Origin: Pseudopithomyces maydicus
Taxonomy: Eukaryota > Ascomycota > Dothideomycetes > Pleosporales > Didymosphaeriaceae
DNA: 64,000 nucleotides
Assembly (NCBI GenBank): GCA_026873275.1
Contig: JANTUC010000002.1
Span: 1,426,001 to 1,490,000, forward strand
Direction of reading: 5' to 3'
Shown here: positions 34,440 through 44,795 of the stretch, piece by piece
Layout of the letters: the number at the start of each line of letters is the position of its first letter
How positions within the stretch are numbered: the first letter of the stretch is position 1
The notes under the pieces: model-generated
Database searches by the model: none
What the model saw: the letters and a program-made list of their open reading frames with translations, nothing else
Told to the model about the DNA's origin: nothing
Translations under genes and position numbers: made by a program

Positions 34440-36087
34440 ATGTCTCGGGGTGCTTCCTCATCGGAGACGCTACGAGGTGCAGCAGCGGTGGATGGGTTTA
34501 ATTTCAACAGCAACCAGCCACTGCCCTGGCACGTTCGGAAGGACGAAAGATCAATCAAATTGCCACAGGAGGAGCAAGTTCAAGTAAGTCACCATCCCCA
34601 TCACCCAAGTCATCCCAGGATTCGCAAATCTAACGCGGGATACCCAAGTGTTTTACGCCCTACTGGTGTTGCTTCCTGTATCTCTGATAGCCTTTTCGGC
34701 ACCTTGTTTTGCCCCGGCTAACAGCCCCAGGTTCGTATGTTCTCCAAATGCCACGACGCAGAGCTTCGCAAGTATCTGCATGGAAGGAATATTTCGATTG
34801 GCTTCCTCTACGAGATCGACCAATTCTTCGATGGCCACCCCGAGATTGCTACGTATTCTCTCGGTAAGGAATTGATACGTGAAATAAATAGCCTCTCACC
34901 GCTCAACGCATATCTCCTTTTCGTCAAAGGCTACACACGTCCAGCCAGGTGAGCTAAGCAACTTTTTGTTCCACGCTAGACCGCTAAGACTCTACAGATA
35001 TAACGAGGGCATAGACGTTTCGAGTGCTTTCAAAGTCCCTGTCGGGTTCCGCCCTGCCCCCTTGCGCTCCAAATTCGACCCTGAGCTTGTCGACTTTTTC
35101 GAAGGTTTCCAATATCGAGGGGACATCGTTGACCAAATCGATCGCGAAGTCGTATATGCATGCATGGAACTCAGCTCAGGACGGCCCGTCCCCTCAGGCC
35201 TTCGACGACTGTTTTATTACGCAGTCTGGGGCAACCCCATCGACGCATACAAATGGTACGAGTACAACTATCAGGAGGTAAATCTTGAGCATCGATACTT
35301 GCCAGAGCATGTCATACTTTGTGATGCCCCTAAATCAAGGGGTTATACTTTGCCGAATCCATCTGTTTTCGGAACCTCACGAAAACACGCAAATATCCGA
35401 TACCGCATGGCTCGTGCTAACGACGAAGGAATCGACGTGATTGACGTGCTTCTAAGTGAATACAAAACTGCGCTTATGAAACGTGGTCTAAGGCGAGGAG
35501 CAATCGACGGCTACTGCGAGCGCGCTAAGAATCGTCTTAATGCAGAACGACAGCGTCCGACTGGTGAGTACCACATTTACACCTAATAATGAGTCCTTAC
35601 CCGTTGCTAACAATACCTAGGTGTGGACATCATCGATCTAATCATGGATGATCTGCCCGGCAGAAGCACCGCAAGGCCAAACGCTTACAAGCCAGAAGGA
35701 TACCCCGTCTGGCCATCAAACGCCCGTTCAATGAGACATCACGTTGTCTGGAATATGGCGACTTGTTCATCGAGAAACGTCCGAATTCAAGTAGCCGAAC
35801 TCATTACGGCACGGCGCAATCTCCTGCAACTATACGCCCTGGAGAAAGACAGCGTTTCACTAGCGCCTACGTGCAACAAGCAAGAACGATCTGCTGTCTC
35901 CACCCGTCGCGGACGTGCCGAGAGACGCTATGTTAGCGCTCTTATCCGCTACATGCGTGATTCTGGCCAGATGACTAGAGCGGAGGCAGGAGGCATGCAG
36001 CGACGTTTCACGCGCAAGAGAATGGATGGTATGGGTCCTGTAAACAAACACATTCTTCTGGGTATGTTTCCTCGAGAGCTGCAGTAG
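34440..36087 (+). CDS. hypothetical protein, four exons, 464 aa
   Basis: Exons 34440-34583, 34731-34948, 34998-35563, 35621-36087; every donor and acceptor is canonical and phases close at 464 residues. The N-terminus (MSRGASSSETL) is Ser-rich. The middle holds a well-structured, aromatic-rich region (FLYEIDQFFDGHPEIATYSL; FDPELVDFFEGFQYRGD; KWYEYNYQEVNLEHRYLP). The C-terminal 150 residues are strongly basic (ARRNLLQLYALEKD; RRGRAERRYVSALIRYMRD; MQRRFTRKRMDG). I recognise no domain. It may be a lineage-specific gene; the splice consistency makes it real. Confidence 0.8.
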
Positions 36088-36172
36088 GCATCAATATGTG
36101 GGTTTCGATGGTGTTTGGTAAATTGACCCTCTGATTTATACAGAGCGTGGAGAAGGGTCTCCAAACAGGGCA

Positions 36173-36240
36173 CTCAGCGCTGATCGTAGTTAGTCACCGT
36201 CTCCATACTCAGCGCTAATCATAGCTTGTCACCGTCTCCA
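36173..36240. repeat. 35-bp tandem duplication with G-to-A differences
   Basis: Two adjacent copies of a 35-bp unit starting ctcagcgct and ending caccgtctcca (36,173-36,207; 36,208-36,240). Two of the differences are G in copy 1 and A in copy 2 (gctGatcGtag versus gctAatcAtag). They lie just downstream of the four-exon gene. The remaining bases to 36,579 hold no gene. Confidence 0.8.
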
Positions 36241-36579
36241 CCAGGCTAGATTAATTGTGCTATACCAAAAGTTTTTTTGCTGCGGCTATCTTACTAAAAA
36301 AATTGAGATTTACATTCTGTGAAGCATGGAAGAATTCGGACTCTGTGTCTTGCCTACAAGGTTGTACAGTACACACATGATGGCGCTGGATCGCTATCCT
36401 CCGCATCCCAACCGTCTTGGCAGGAACGGATGTAGAAGGCGGGGGCGCCTACCACGTCATAAGTGCTGATAACCCGGCCTTAACCACAAAAAACGTCCTG
36501 TACGATGTAACCTCAGTCCTTGGATAGCGCGATTCCTTTGGCAAGATGCGGGGCGCGATAACCCCATTTAATACTGTAC

Positions 36580-39263
36580 ATGTCCGCAGTAGATGCCATG
36601 CAGACACCCGTGGACCCGTGGACCCGTGGACCCGTATTCGTCATGTGGATTAGCATTTGGATCGCTGGATTTGCGCTGACAGGTGCTGCACAAAAATCTA
36701 CACAGGATGTAGACTATGCGCAGTTCGTGAATCCCTTCATAGGGTCTGAGGGGGAATACCGGGTTATGCTTGTGAGTTTGAAAGTGTTTAGACTCCCACA
36801 GAATCAGTGGCTCTGACGTTGCACAGATGGCGGAGGAGACATATTCGTCGGCGGCGCGGTTCCGTTTGGAATGGTTAAGATTGGGATCGATACGTTCGAG
36901 CTCCCGGTGAATCAGAGTGCGCTCAATGGTGGATGGACACCAAAGGGAAAGGTTACCGGTATCAGCTTGATGCACGAGAGCGGGACTGGAGGAGGACCCA
37001 AGTACGGGTACCCAGCCCAGATGCCTTTGAGTACAATTGAAGCGCCAGTGAATCTTTTAGACAACATGACATACTGGCAAGACCGGGTATGCGCAATTTA
37101 CGATGGAACATGCTCGATTGCTGACTGAGCTAGGTCGGAGATGATGTTGCAAACGTAGGGTATTTCCGTACACACCTTGAGTCCGGTATCACAGTAGAGC
37201 TCTCCGCATCGCGACATGCGGGACTCTATCAATATACGTATCCTTCAGCAGGCGGCAAACATGTTCTCGTAGATTTCTCCCATTACCTTCCACACCCCAC
37301 ACGATCTTGGGACTCGCAATTCTACACAGGCGGAGAGATCGAACTCCAGTCTAATTCCTCAGTGTACACTGGATATACATCGATTGCGGGAGGGTGGAAT
37401 CTCGGTCCGCCTGTTACAGTATATGTCTGTGGGGAGTTTGACACCCCGCCGGACAGTGCGAAGGCATTCAAAGGGAAGAATACGTTTCCGGTTTCACGCC
37501 ACTTCCGCACCTTCGATAACGAGACAATACCACAGCCGACGTACGCCAAAAACAAGGCGCGAGCAGGTCCGCTTAACGATCGAGTCGGTGCCATATTCTC
37601 ATGGAACACAACCTCGAATGAAACATCCATTATCAAATCACGCGTAGGTATCTCCTTCATATCGGTCGAGCAAGCTTGCGTTTACAAAGATGACGAACTT
37701 TCCTCATGGTCGGTTCAGGAAACAGCCCAAGCCGCCCGCGACGAGTGGAATCGTGATGTTTTTTCCAAAATTCGAGTGGATACCTCTCATGCCGCAAACA
37801 AAACAAGGCTCGCTCTTTTGTATTCTAGCTTGTACTTCACGCATCTTATCCCTAGCGAGCGCACGCATGAGAACCCTCTGTGGGAGTCTGACGAACCATA
37901 CTTCGACGACTTCTATGCAATTTGGGATCTGTTTAGGAACCAAGTCTCCTTATGGCATCTCATTCAGCCAAAGTACTACGAATCCATGATTCGTTCGCTC
38001 ATCGACATGTTCAAGCATGAAGGGTTTCTCCCTGATGCACGATCCGGCAATTATAACGGCCTAGTGCAAGGTGGATCAAACGCAGACAATGTTCTGGCGG
38101 ATGCATACGTCAAGGGGCTTCGTGGAAAGATCAACTGGACGGAAGGATATGCGGCCGTAAAGAAGAATGCTGAAGTACTGCCGTACTTTGACCAGAATCC
38201 TGTAGATCCACAGGGTTCGTTGAAAGACGGGCGCTCAGCGCTTGATGACTGGATTCCTCTAGGCTATGTGTCTGCCGATCGCAACAGCCGTGCAGTGTCC
38301 AAGACAGTCGAGTACTCGTTGAATGATTTTGCCGTATCACAGATTGCTGCCGGAGAGGAACCCGGCGACCGAGAACTGTATCTTCGTCGATCTGCGGGGT
38401 GGCAGTTGTCCTGGGACCCAGAATCGGAGAGTCGTGGGTTCAAAGGGTTCGTCATGCCGCGGTATGCCAACGGTACCTTCCACAAGACCTACAACATCAC
38501 CAATTGTGGGGATTGTAATTGGTCTGACGAAAGCTACGAAGGGACTGCTTTTGGTATGATTTGTTTGTGGTTCTTCCAACACAAAACTGACGTGTTTTCA
38601 GAATACTCCTTTGTCATTCCCCACGATGTGGAGCGAGTCATCGACCTGATGGGCGGTGTTTCCCACTTTGAAACCCGCCTCGACTACGTTTTCCAACCTA
38701 ACACATCCGGTGTTGATCTTGGTGTGAATGGCCTCGGCATCACTACTATCAACAATGTTGCCAACGAGCCCGACTTCCAGACACCCTATCTTTACAACTA
38801 TATTAACAAGCAGTACAAATCTGTTCATCGCAGCCGACAGCTAGCCAACGACTTTTACTTCAACACTTCGAGTGGAATTCCTGGGAATTCTGACGCTGGC
38901 GCACTGAATTGCTGGCTGATTTGGCAAATGTTAGGACTCTATCCCATTGTCACAACTCCGGTATACCTGCTGGAGAGCCCGTGGTTTGAAGACATAAATA
39001 TCACTGTGAATCATAACAGGACTTTGAGAATACGGGCGGAGGGATTGGATGATGGTGATGGCAAGCAGGGGTATTATGTACAAGGTGTGTCAATAAATGG
39101 GCAGCAGTGGGATAAGAATTGGTTTGAACATGATGACGTGGGCGGAATCATGACCAACGGTGGAGAGATCTTGTTCAATCTAGGGTATAAGGAGAAATTA
39201 TGGGAAACGGGCGAGGTACCACCGTCGCCGGGTCACGCCGTCATCGCTGTCGGCGGTGATTAA
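36580..39263 (+). CDS. GH92 alpha-1,2-mannosidase, secreted
   Basis: Exons 36580-36771, 36827-37086, 37134-38553, 38602-39263. A hydrophobic signal (FVMWISIWIAGFALTG) follows a short leader. Family marks: FVNPFIGSEG, GGGDIFVGGAVPFGMVKIG, LMHESGTGGGPKYGYP, SFYAIWD-type FDDFYAIWDLFR, LPDARSGNYNGLVQGG SNADN VLADAY, NSDAGALNCWLIWQMLGLYP. It would trim alpha-1,2-mannose from glycans. Exon 1 does not join exon 2 in phase as written; one more G in the G5 run at 36,750-36,754 would give SEGGIPGYAYGGGD, the expected family sequence, and close the total at 844 residues. Intron 3 (48 bp) has no stop and is a multiple of three. An 8-base repeat lies in the leader. Converges on the MFS gene, 121 bp apart. 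Confidence 0.92.
36609..36634 (+). repeat. GTGGACCC octanucleotide repeat in GH92 leader
   Basis: Three tandem copies of gtggaccc between the first ATGs (36,580 and 36,598) and the Met just before the signal peptide (36,643). As the unit is not a multiple of three, copy change would disconnect the upstream starts but leave the inner start usable. Confidence 0.85.
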
Positions 39264-39384
39264 ATAGAAAATTATACAAGACGACTGTTCGTCCAGCATC
39301 TCAATGTAAATAGATTAATATTATTGTGCGAGCAAAGTGTAGGTGAAAGCTACCACAGATGAACCAGCCAATGTTGCTTTACTT

Positions 39385-41846
39385 TTACTCCTTCTTTGTT
39401 GTCTTTTTCACAACCTGGTCGTTATTTTGTGATTCCTTCTTCTTCTCTTTGGAAATACTCCCATTTCCACTTCTTCTATCTCTACTTGTCGTCGAGTCAC
39501 TTTCTTTCTCTCGCACGGGCTCCGTCTCGCTTTCCTGCATCGTACTACCACTCTCTCCATCCGCCGCCAATCTTGACTCCTCATCCCTCCTCTTATCCTG
39601 TGCAATATCCGGTGAAGGAGAAAACTTCGACTTGGCGCGGATTTTCTTCCCGTAAATATAGAACAAGAAGGGCATGGGGACCGCGAGGAGAGCAACGCAA
39701 CCGAGAAGCTAGAGATACTGTTAGCTGTGGAAATTATATTGCGAAGGGCGTAAAGATACTGACAGTAGAAGCCCACTGGATGCCCATGCCGTTGAACATG
39801 TAGGTAGCGAATAGTGGGAAAGCGCCCGCAACGAGCGACCGCATGAACGCGTTTCCTGCGACGGCAGAAGCGGCGAACATGAGGTATGCATCGATGATAT
39901 AGTTGAGAAGAGCAAGGAAGATGGTCCAAATTCCAAAACCAGTGAAAATGCCTGAGAGAACGGGAGCTACCCAAAGTACACGACCCGTATATCCAGTCCA
40001 ACCAAACCAGAAGAGTCCAGCTTTGAATTATTGGTCAGTCGTCATTGGTTTCAGTTCAAGACAGCGCTATCTTACCAGCAAAAATAGGAGCACCAGCCAT
40101 TGCAAGAGGTAACCTCCACTCCGGTACAGGGATGTTGTTGTTCGCTGCGAGCTTACGTGCGTAAGATTTGTTCATTACGGCCATCGCGGCGAATCCGACC
40201 ATCACACCAACCACGAGACCGAAATATGTCAAGCCGGCTATACCGGGAGTAAAGTGGTATTGACCTTGGAAAACGAGCGAGTACGCTGTCAAAAATCCAT
40301 ACAAGATACCATCTAATCTGATTAATGCTTTTTTTGTCAGCGTAGGGCTACATGACTTACAAACAAAGGCCATATATATCGAGATTAATAACACGATTGG
40401 CTCCGTGAAGAGAATTCGCAACGGCCTGCTCACGTTACGCACAATTAGTTCCTTGAGATCGACCTCGATTTCCTCTTGCTTTGCATGAATCCCCCAGTTG
40501 AGCGTTCTTCTTCTCAGTTCTGCGGCCTTTCCAACCAGGATTTGTGGAGGGTACGTTTCTTCGAGAAAGAGTAGCAACAAGACAAAGGCCAACCAGCCCA
40601 TGATTGATGAGATGTACTCAGTCCACCTCCATCCGAGATGGCTCGTAACGATGAAACCACCAATAAAGGGGCGAGCTATTGAAGGCTTGGATCAGCGTGG
40701 ACTTTCACAGAAAAAGTGTATTGATACTTACCATCGGTCCCATAAATACCGTGGCACTGAAAGCACCAATTGCTAAACCACGCTGTGTGTTGTTAAAGAT
40801 ATCGGCATACACGGCCGCTACGACACTCAATGGACATGCGCCAAATAATCCTGCAAAGAACCGGCATATCAAGACCGTTTGCAGATCTTTACCCACAGCG
40901 ACAGCAACGCTGAATACAGAGAATCCAAACGAAGCGATGAGGATGGGGAGCTTGCGACCGTATAGTTCAGACATAGGAGCCCATATCTTAATCGAACATT
41001 AGCTCAAGGCTCCAATGCATGGAGTCCGCCAATTTTCGCTTACCAATGGGCCAAAAGCATATCCAAAAACAAACAAACTCGTTCCCAATGTGGCCACTTC
41101 ATTAATCACCCCAAATTCCCTCGCGACATAAGGAGTCGCCGGACTAAATATACTGCTTCCCATCGTCACAGCCATGGACAAATATGACATTAGAGTGGCT
41201 ATGCCCAGTTTCTTTTCATAGGCCAGTTCTGTGCGTGCAATGGATCATCTACGCCCATGAACTCGACCACGTACTCTTCCCGATCAGGAAGAAGGGGCGG
41301 ATACGGCTTTCCAGCTCCCATCTCAGAGAGCGGCTTCTCGGTCCTACGACGGCTAAGCGTCCGTGATAATCGCGAAGGGCCTCCGGGCCGCGCTCCAACT
41401 GTACCGGCATGTTGAGAGCGGTGCGTCTCGATGCGGCTGATGGCCTCGGGATTTCTTTCTGTCGGATGCCGGTACAGCATACCAGATACTCCATTGCTCG
41501 AAGAAGTTTCTCTTCTATGCCGCGAAGATCCGTCGTACGTTCTGATTGCTTCTAGTTGAGGTGTGTCCGTAGTAGACGATGATGATGTTGACGATGACAA
41601 AGCGCTTGAGCTGCTCCGTCTTGAAGTCTCTCCATTACGCTCGTCCACCTGCAGATTCGATATTGCACCGGCACCAGCCGTGGGAAGATTTTTGCTGGAA
41701 GTAGGGGCTTCAGGTGCATCGAGTCCATGCTCGCGTTGCAAGGCGACATTACGTTGAAATTCTCCATGCGCATCAACCCACGATCCGAACCTCGTCGGTT
41801 CCGCATCCTCCTCATTGCTTAGTATCCTGTAGTCCTCTTCTTCCAT
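39385..41846 (-). CDS. MFS transporter, DHA1 drug/polyamine type
   Basis: Exons 41044-41846, 40732-40986, 40361-40675, 40076-40312, 39764-40020, 39385-39708; about 730 residues and a twelve-helix layout. A ~210-residue cytosolic, Ser/Arg-rich N-terminus ends in DDPLHAQNWPMK, the usual entry to helix 1 in fungal polyamine/drug carriers. Motif A is ELYGRKLP; GPM-ARPFIGG and HLGWRWTEYI mark helices 5-6. The tail is Ser/Lys/Glu-rich. Two frame problems: one base appears missing in the AAAAG stretch near 41,213 (MKR versus KLGIATLMSY), and the exon 2/3 join needs either one more G at the 40,731 donor or an alternative acceptor at 40,686 that adds a few residues. Intron 40,313-40,360 (48 bp) has no stop. 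Substrate unknown. Confidence 0.9.
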
Positions 41847-42701
41847 GATGCGCTACTTCGGGGGTTGCTCTACACGTCTAAAGGCATGCGACACCAAAAC
41901 GTATGAGCTCGAGAACGCCTGAAGTCGCGAAATTCTGCCAACTCTTAAATGACGTGTGCGTGGCAGCTCGGGTTACAAAATCTAATCCAGCCCGAGGGAC
42001 GTTACAAAACCGACTGGTCTATCTCGCGGCCAGCTCCCCGAATAACAGGCCGAGTCAATGACTAAGCAAAAGCACCCCAGCCGCGTATGCACCTATATGT
42101 AAATAGGCAATGTAGATGGTGGTTAGCAGGTTCCGGTGGGAGGGAAAACAGCGCATGGACGAATTAAGTAAGCTAAATTTTGTGGGTGTCAGGCATGAGC
42201 CGATGTGAAAATAAAGACTGCCGATGTGCGCTGGTTAGTCTAACAATTTGATGTGGGCCATTGGAGTGGGAACGCGCCGTCGTTCCGCCGGAGGCAGTCG
42301 GCATCATCCATGGATAAAGTTACGTCATGTGTGCATAGCAGAAGGGAACGCTTAGAGATGTGTAAGCGTCGATATGAAAAAAGGGCCGACACTAGCGTTA
42401 ATCTACGTCAGAGGCTATGAACCAACTCAGACGATAAGGAATTGTACAACTAGCTTCTCCAACGTACAATCCCTCTGAGAGCTTTATCGTACCAACGTTC
42501 AGTTGTGGCGCAAAGGAATCATGAAGAAAGGGCACTCAGTACGATGTTTTGATACGAAAACTGCATTGAACTAACAAAACCAAAAACAACAATGGAACTT
42601 CAAAAGGAGGGGGACATCATGACAAAAAAGACCCCGCTTCCTGACTGTAGAGAAAATTACACTATCTCCGCGTACCTCTGGACCCCAGAAATGCAATTGG
42701 C
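41847..42701. other. intergenic, no gene seen
   Basis: About 850 bp between the MFS gene start and the end of the hevein/But2 gene, both on the minus strand. AT-leaning; nothing codes convincingly. Confidence 0.45.
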
Positions 42702-44795
42702 TTAGCAAGTGCGTACATATAGCCCTATAGGATTTTCTCCAGAGCTCTGAAAGTACTTGAGAGAAAAGTTTTGACCGCACACCATGAAGACATCTTTGTG
42801 ACCGGGGCTACACTCAATTGTTTTTGCGTTGCAACTGAAACCTGGACGGACAGGCCCGGCAGCGACCACTCTCTTCGGACCCAAGCTGTTCCTAAGAACT
42901 GATAAGCAAGCGGGAAACGTAAATGTGTACATAACTAGTGCAACTCACCACGTCGTTTTCTCCGATGCAGGATCACGGAGATGCCAAAACTCCATAACTG
43001 CAGGTGGGTGGGATTCAGCACTGAAGTCGAACGAAGAGTGGCTGAGATTGTTCTTTTCGGGAAACAACCAAACCAAGGAGCACTTTTTCCAGCTTGGTTT
43101 GGATTGATGTCGAAATTGTATAAAGTACAGTGTTCGTCGTCAATAATTCCATTGAACTGATTTCCAAGAGCTCTGTCGGGATGCGTCTTGTCCACTGGAA
43201 CAATTAGATGAGGAAACTCAAAATCGCCATCCAGATCATGTGGACAACCGGATGCTGGAAACTTCTTGCCACATCTCTGTGAATTGGAAGGTTTACTGCA
43301 ATCTAGTGGGGAGAGAGATGAGCTGTTGCTTTCCTGTGGGCGGTGGGGCGACGGTCTTGGTACGTACACTGGTCGAGAGGTATTTTCGGGAGCCTTAGGA
43401 TGAGCCAGATCAGAGTGTACAGAAGATTTGGGAACATCAGAGGTTGAATCCTTGCTGGTGACTGGTTTGCGAGACGTGCTCTCGCTGTCGAGAATTTTGC
43501 ATTTACCAAATCCGGGCTGACATCCCTCCGATGTAGCGCAGTGTCTGTTGGTAATCCCACACCATCCCTTGTCGCTGCAGCAAGGTCCACCAGAGAATCC
43601 GATACAATTATAGCCGTCCGCTCCACCACATCGACCATCAGGCGATACAAGGCTTTTTTGGTGATGGGGACGCCGAGGGTATGGCATGAGTCGTAACGAC
43701 GTTAGTTGGAGCCTTGCTAGACCCTTTGCTTGAGGTCAAGGTACTGATACGTGAATTCTCGGACGATGAAGAATCACAGATGCCAAAGTCGCTCTGACAT
43801 CCAGTGCCACAGTGCAGGACAGATAAGCCACACCACCCGTAAGCGCTACAACAAGGACCTTCAGCCTTTCCAAAGCAGTCGAATCCAGTGCTGGGACCGC
43901 AACGTCCGTCTTGAGACTGTGTACTGTAATTTCCTTTGGGTTTGCCGATGACTGCATCGACAGAGGCCCCATTGGAGTATTTCTGCCAGCCTTCAATCTG
44001 TGCTGGACCGTCCGGGCTATCGGGATGAACAGGATTCGAGTTGTTGTACAATTTGTCCCAGACAAAGATCCACGGTTTCGAATCGTATGATTGCTTGCAG
44101 CCGGTGCGATTGTAAAGACTTTGTGCTGTTGGCCAGACTGCATTCACATAGACGTATCTGCAATGCATTTGCTTTGGTATCGGTTCGACATAGAGATTCC
44201 GTATGCCGTTGTTGTCTACTGGGCAAACCCAAAATTCTTCGGAACCGTGATAAGTCAACCGTCCGAGGCAAGAGATATCGAAGCCTTGTCCAGCTTCACA
44301 GTTACATCAGCATGACTCTTTAGTTTCAACGCAGATTATAGCTAGCAAGATATCAAGGAATTCTTACGCTGGACACCCTCGTCACATTGAAACTGCTTCG
44401 CGGGGCCTGGAGTTGCAATGCAACCACGGCCAAGACTGTCGACAACCCCACCACCATTCGAACTTGGTGAAAAGGTGAAGTTTGCGATGGGAATGCTGCC
44501 GTCGCCAACCCTCAACTGACCGTCTGAAAGCTGATGCACGACGCCAAGGTAATGGCTCTTGATCCAGACCCCAAGAGTGAGATTATACGACCCGGAGGGA
44601 TGCGAGCGGCTGTGGACACGTCAGTCTCGAGTTGATTGTCTGCACTAGGATAAAGGAAAGATAACGAATACCAAATCCTGGCATGTTCATCGATCACCCA
44701 CATCTAAAGGGTTACTTACGGATATGAGAGACCTGGGATGCAATGGTAGACGCCACTCCTGCACTAAAGCAGGCAAGTAAAATCGTGGAGTGCAT
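42702..44795 (-). CDS. secreted two-hevein-domain protein with But2 C-terminus
   Basis: Exons 44720-44795, about 44368-44639, 42949-44293 and 42702-42891. MHSTILLACFSAGVASTIAS is a signal peptide. A beta-rich region follows (YNLTLGVWIKSHYLG, DGQLRVGDGSIPIANF, then HGSEEFWVCPVD). Two hevein-like chitin-binding domains come next: DGRCGPSTGFDCFGKAEGPC and DGRCGGADGYNCIGFSGGPC, each with the WCG and Cys spacing of the fold, joined by Ser/Thr/Pro linkers. The end is a But2 C-terminal domain (FEFPHLIVPVDKTHPD; ENPIGLYVRTC). Three single-base frame breaks (near 44,592 in GGG, 43,654-43,659 in a T6 run, 43,084-43,088 in a T5 run) interrupt it. Allowing for them, all phases close at about 627 residues with no in-frame stop. 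It probably binds chitin at the cell surface or outside the cell. Confidence 0.8.

Noticed and set aside
41221..41250. Possible intron explaining the MFS frame break (GTAGAT to GCACAG)
   Set aside because: It would be only 24 bp and would remove the conserved DDPLHAQNWP motif; a missing base is simpler.
42935..42960. Apparent in-frame stop in the But2 domain, suggesting a pseudogene
   Set aside because: It lies inside a 57-bp intron with a GTGAGT donor and TTAG acceptor that restores the frame and the family sequence.
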